Below, piece after piece: positions 63,606 to 64,000 of a DNA stretch of 64,000 nt; position 1 is the stretch's first letter; each line of letters starts with the position of its first letter. Location of the stretch: assembly GCF_001400735.1 (NCBI RefSeq), contig NZ_LJPW01000147.1, forward strand, positions 1 to 64,000, written 5' to 3'. A program made the position numbers and the translations under genes. The notes beneath the pieces were generated by a model. It saw nothing but the letters and a program-made list of their open reading frames with translations. It was not told where the DNA came from and did not search any database. Source of the DNA: Pseudomonas caricapapayae (lineage in GTDB: Bacteria > Pseudomonadota > Gammaproteobacteria > Pseudomonadales > Pseudomonadaceae).

Positions 63606-64000
63606 ATGATGACCCTTCCGACGGAAGACCGCACCCAGCTGTTCAAGGACACGGCTATCCAGTTCTGGAAACACATCACGCCGATCGTGTACGTCGCTCT
63701 GGGCATTCACTGTGTGTTGCTGGCAGTGTTTCTGGAGCTGGGGATGAAGGTCCTGTGGGTGGCGAACATTGTCAGCACACTGATCTATATCAACTGTCTC
63801 TACCTGATCCGCAGGCAGCGCTATCGGCAGGCCGGGCAACTGATGTGTCTGGAGATCATCGGCCATGCTTTGCTTGCCACATGGGAACTGGGCTGGGAAA
63901 GCAACTTCAGTTTTTACCTGTTCTGCGTGATTCCCATCATTGCCTTCACCTTTCAACTGATCGCCATCAGGCGCATTGCCTACAGCCTGGCAATCCTTCT
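63606..64000 (+). CDS. Polytopic membrane protein, N-terminal part (probable signalling protein), cut by window end
   Basis: Open reading frame running off the right edge; 131 residues seen. After a hydrophilic start (MMTLPTEDRTQLFKDT) there are at least four hydrophobic helices: about 24-45, 50-70, 80-100 and 105-120. Membrane modules of this type precede GGDEF or cyclase output domains in pseudomonads, but that part is not in the window, so the function is inference. A tandem ATG is present; GAG lies about 10 bases upstream. Confidence 0.6.
   Translation, partial: MMTLPTEDRTQLFKDTAIQFWKHITPIVYVALGIHCVLLAVFLELGMKVLWVANIVSTLIYINCLYLIRRQRYRQAGQLMCLEIIGHALLATWELGWESNFSFYLFCVIPIIAFTFQLIAIRRIAYSLAIL

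Overview
The window reads as chromosome of a fluorescent pseudomonad, most likely of the Pseudomonas syringae group. The basis is its GC-rich, densely packed genes with Pseudomonas-type Shine-Dalgarno sites, a lexA2-imuA-imuB-dnaE2 mutagenesis cassette, a glgE-treS/mak-glgB operon, a DUF1652 gene, and small GACGC-N3-GCGTC palindromic repeats of a kind I associate with P. syringae. The species call comes from recognition, not a database search. I saw no rRNA, tRNA, CRISPR array, transposase or prophage gene.

Layout, left to right. 1-2.9 kb: the 3' end of an RND drug-efflux pump gene and its outer-membrane channel. 3.1-6.3 kb: a MHYT-GGDEF-EAL c-di-GMP enzyme, a short-chain dehydrogenase and a tiny proline-rich protein. 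6.4-14.2 kb: glgE, a trehalose synthase-maltokinase fusion and glgB, which together turn trehalose via maltose-1-phosphate into branched alpha-glucan; a good AlgU (envelope/osmotic stress sigma factor) promoter lies upstream. 14.2-26.8 kb: an autotransporter with a repeat passenger, an MFS transporter, a periplasmic lactonase-like propeller, the ABC-F protein YbiT, a putative sugar transferase beside an AT-rich gap, a previously uncalled 45-residue membrane protein, and several small stand-alone genes (lipoproteins, GNAT, GST, DUF3830, hemerythrin).

26.8-33.6 kb: a catabolic cluster with an amino-acid-type ABC transporter, RidA, an IclR regulator, a PLP enzyme of the D-threonine aldolase/D-serine dehydratase fold and a KDG-type sugar kinase. 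The combination fits uptake of an amino-sugar acid such as D-glucosaminate and its deamination to 2-keto-3-deoxygluconate. A sigma-54 promoter, an upstream inverted repeat and a leader palindrome precede it. 33.8-42.8 kb: a UvrD-like helicase with an eight-glycine GxxxG helix, DUF1652, an orphan polyamine-binding protein, a sulfonate-type ABC operon with its own sigma-54 promoter and palindrome, a histidine phosphatase and an aldo/keto reductase.

43-48.7 kb: the LexA2-controlled ImuA-ImuB-DnaE2 cassette; a 9-bp-arm palindrome covers the Shine-Dalgarno site and start codon of lexA2. 48.8-54.3 kb: a DUF1989 gene, then a divergent locus pairing a RimK-like ATP-grasp ligase plus a CorA-like transporter with a GNAT-C39 peptidase fusion plus a NodB-type lipoprotein. 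This looks like a little-studied peptide-ligation/peptidase system and is the best candidate for undescribed biology here. 54.3-64 kb: an amidohydrolase/MFS pair, two tandem LysR genes, the YdiJ-type FAD/Fe-S dehydrogenase, a cluster of palindromic repeats, a Tat-exported dienelactone hydrolase and the start of a membrane protein cut by the window edge.
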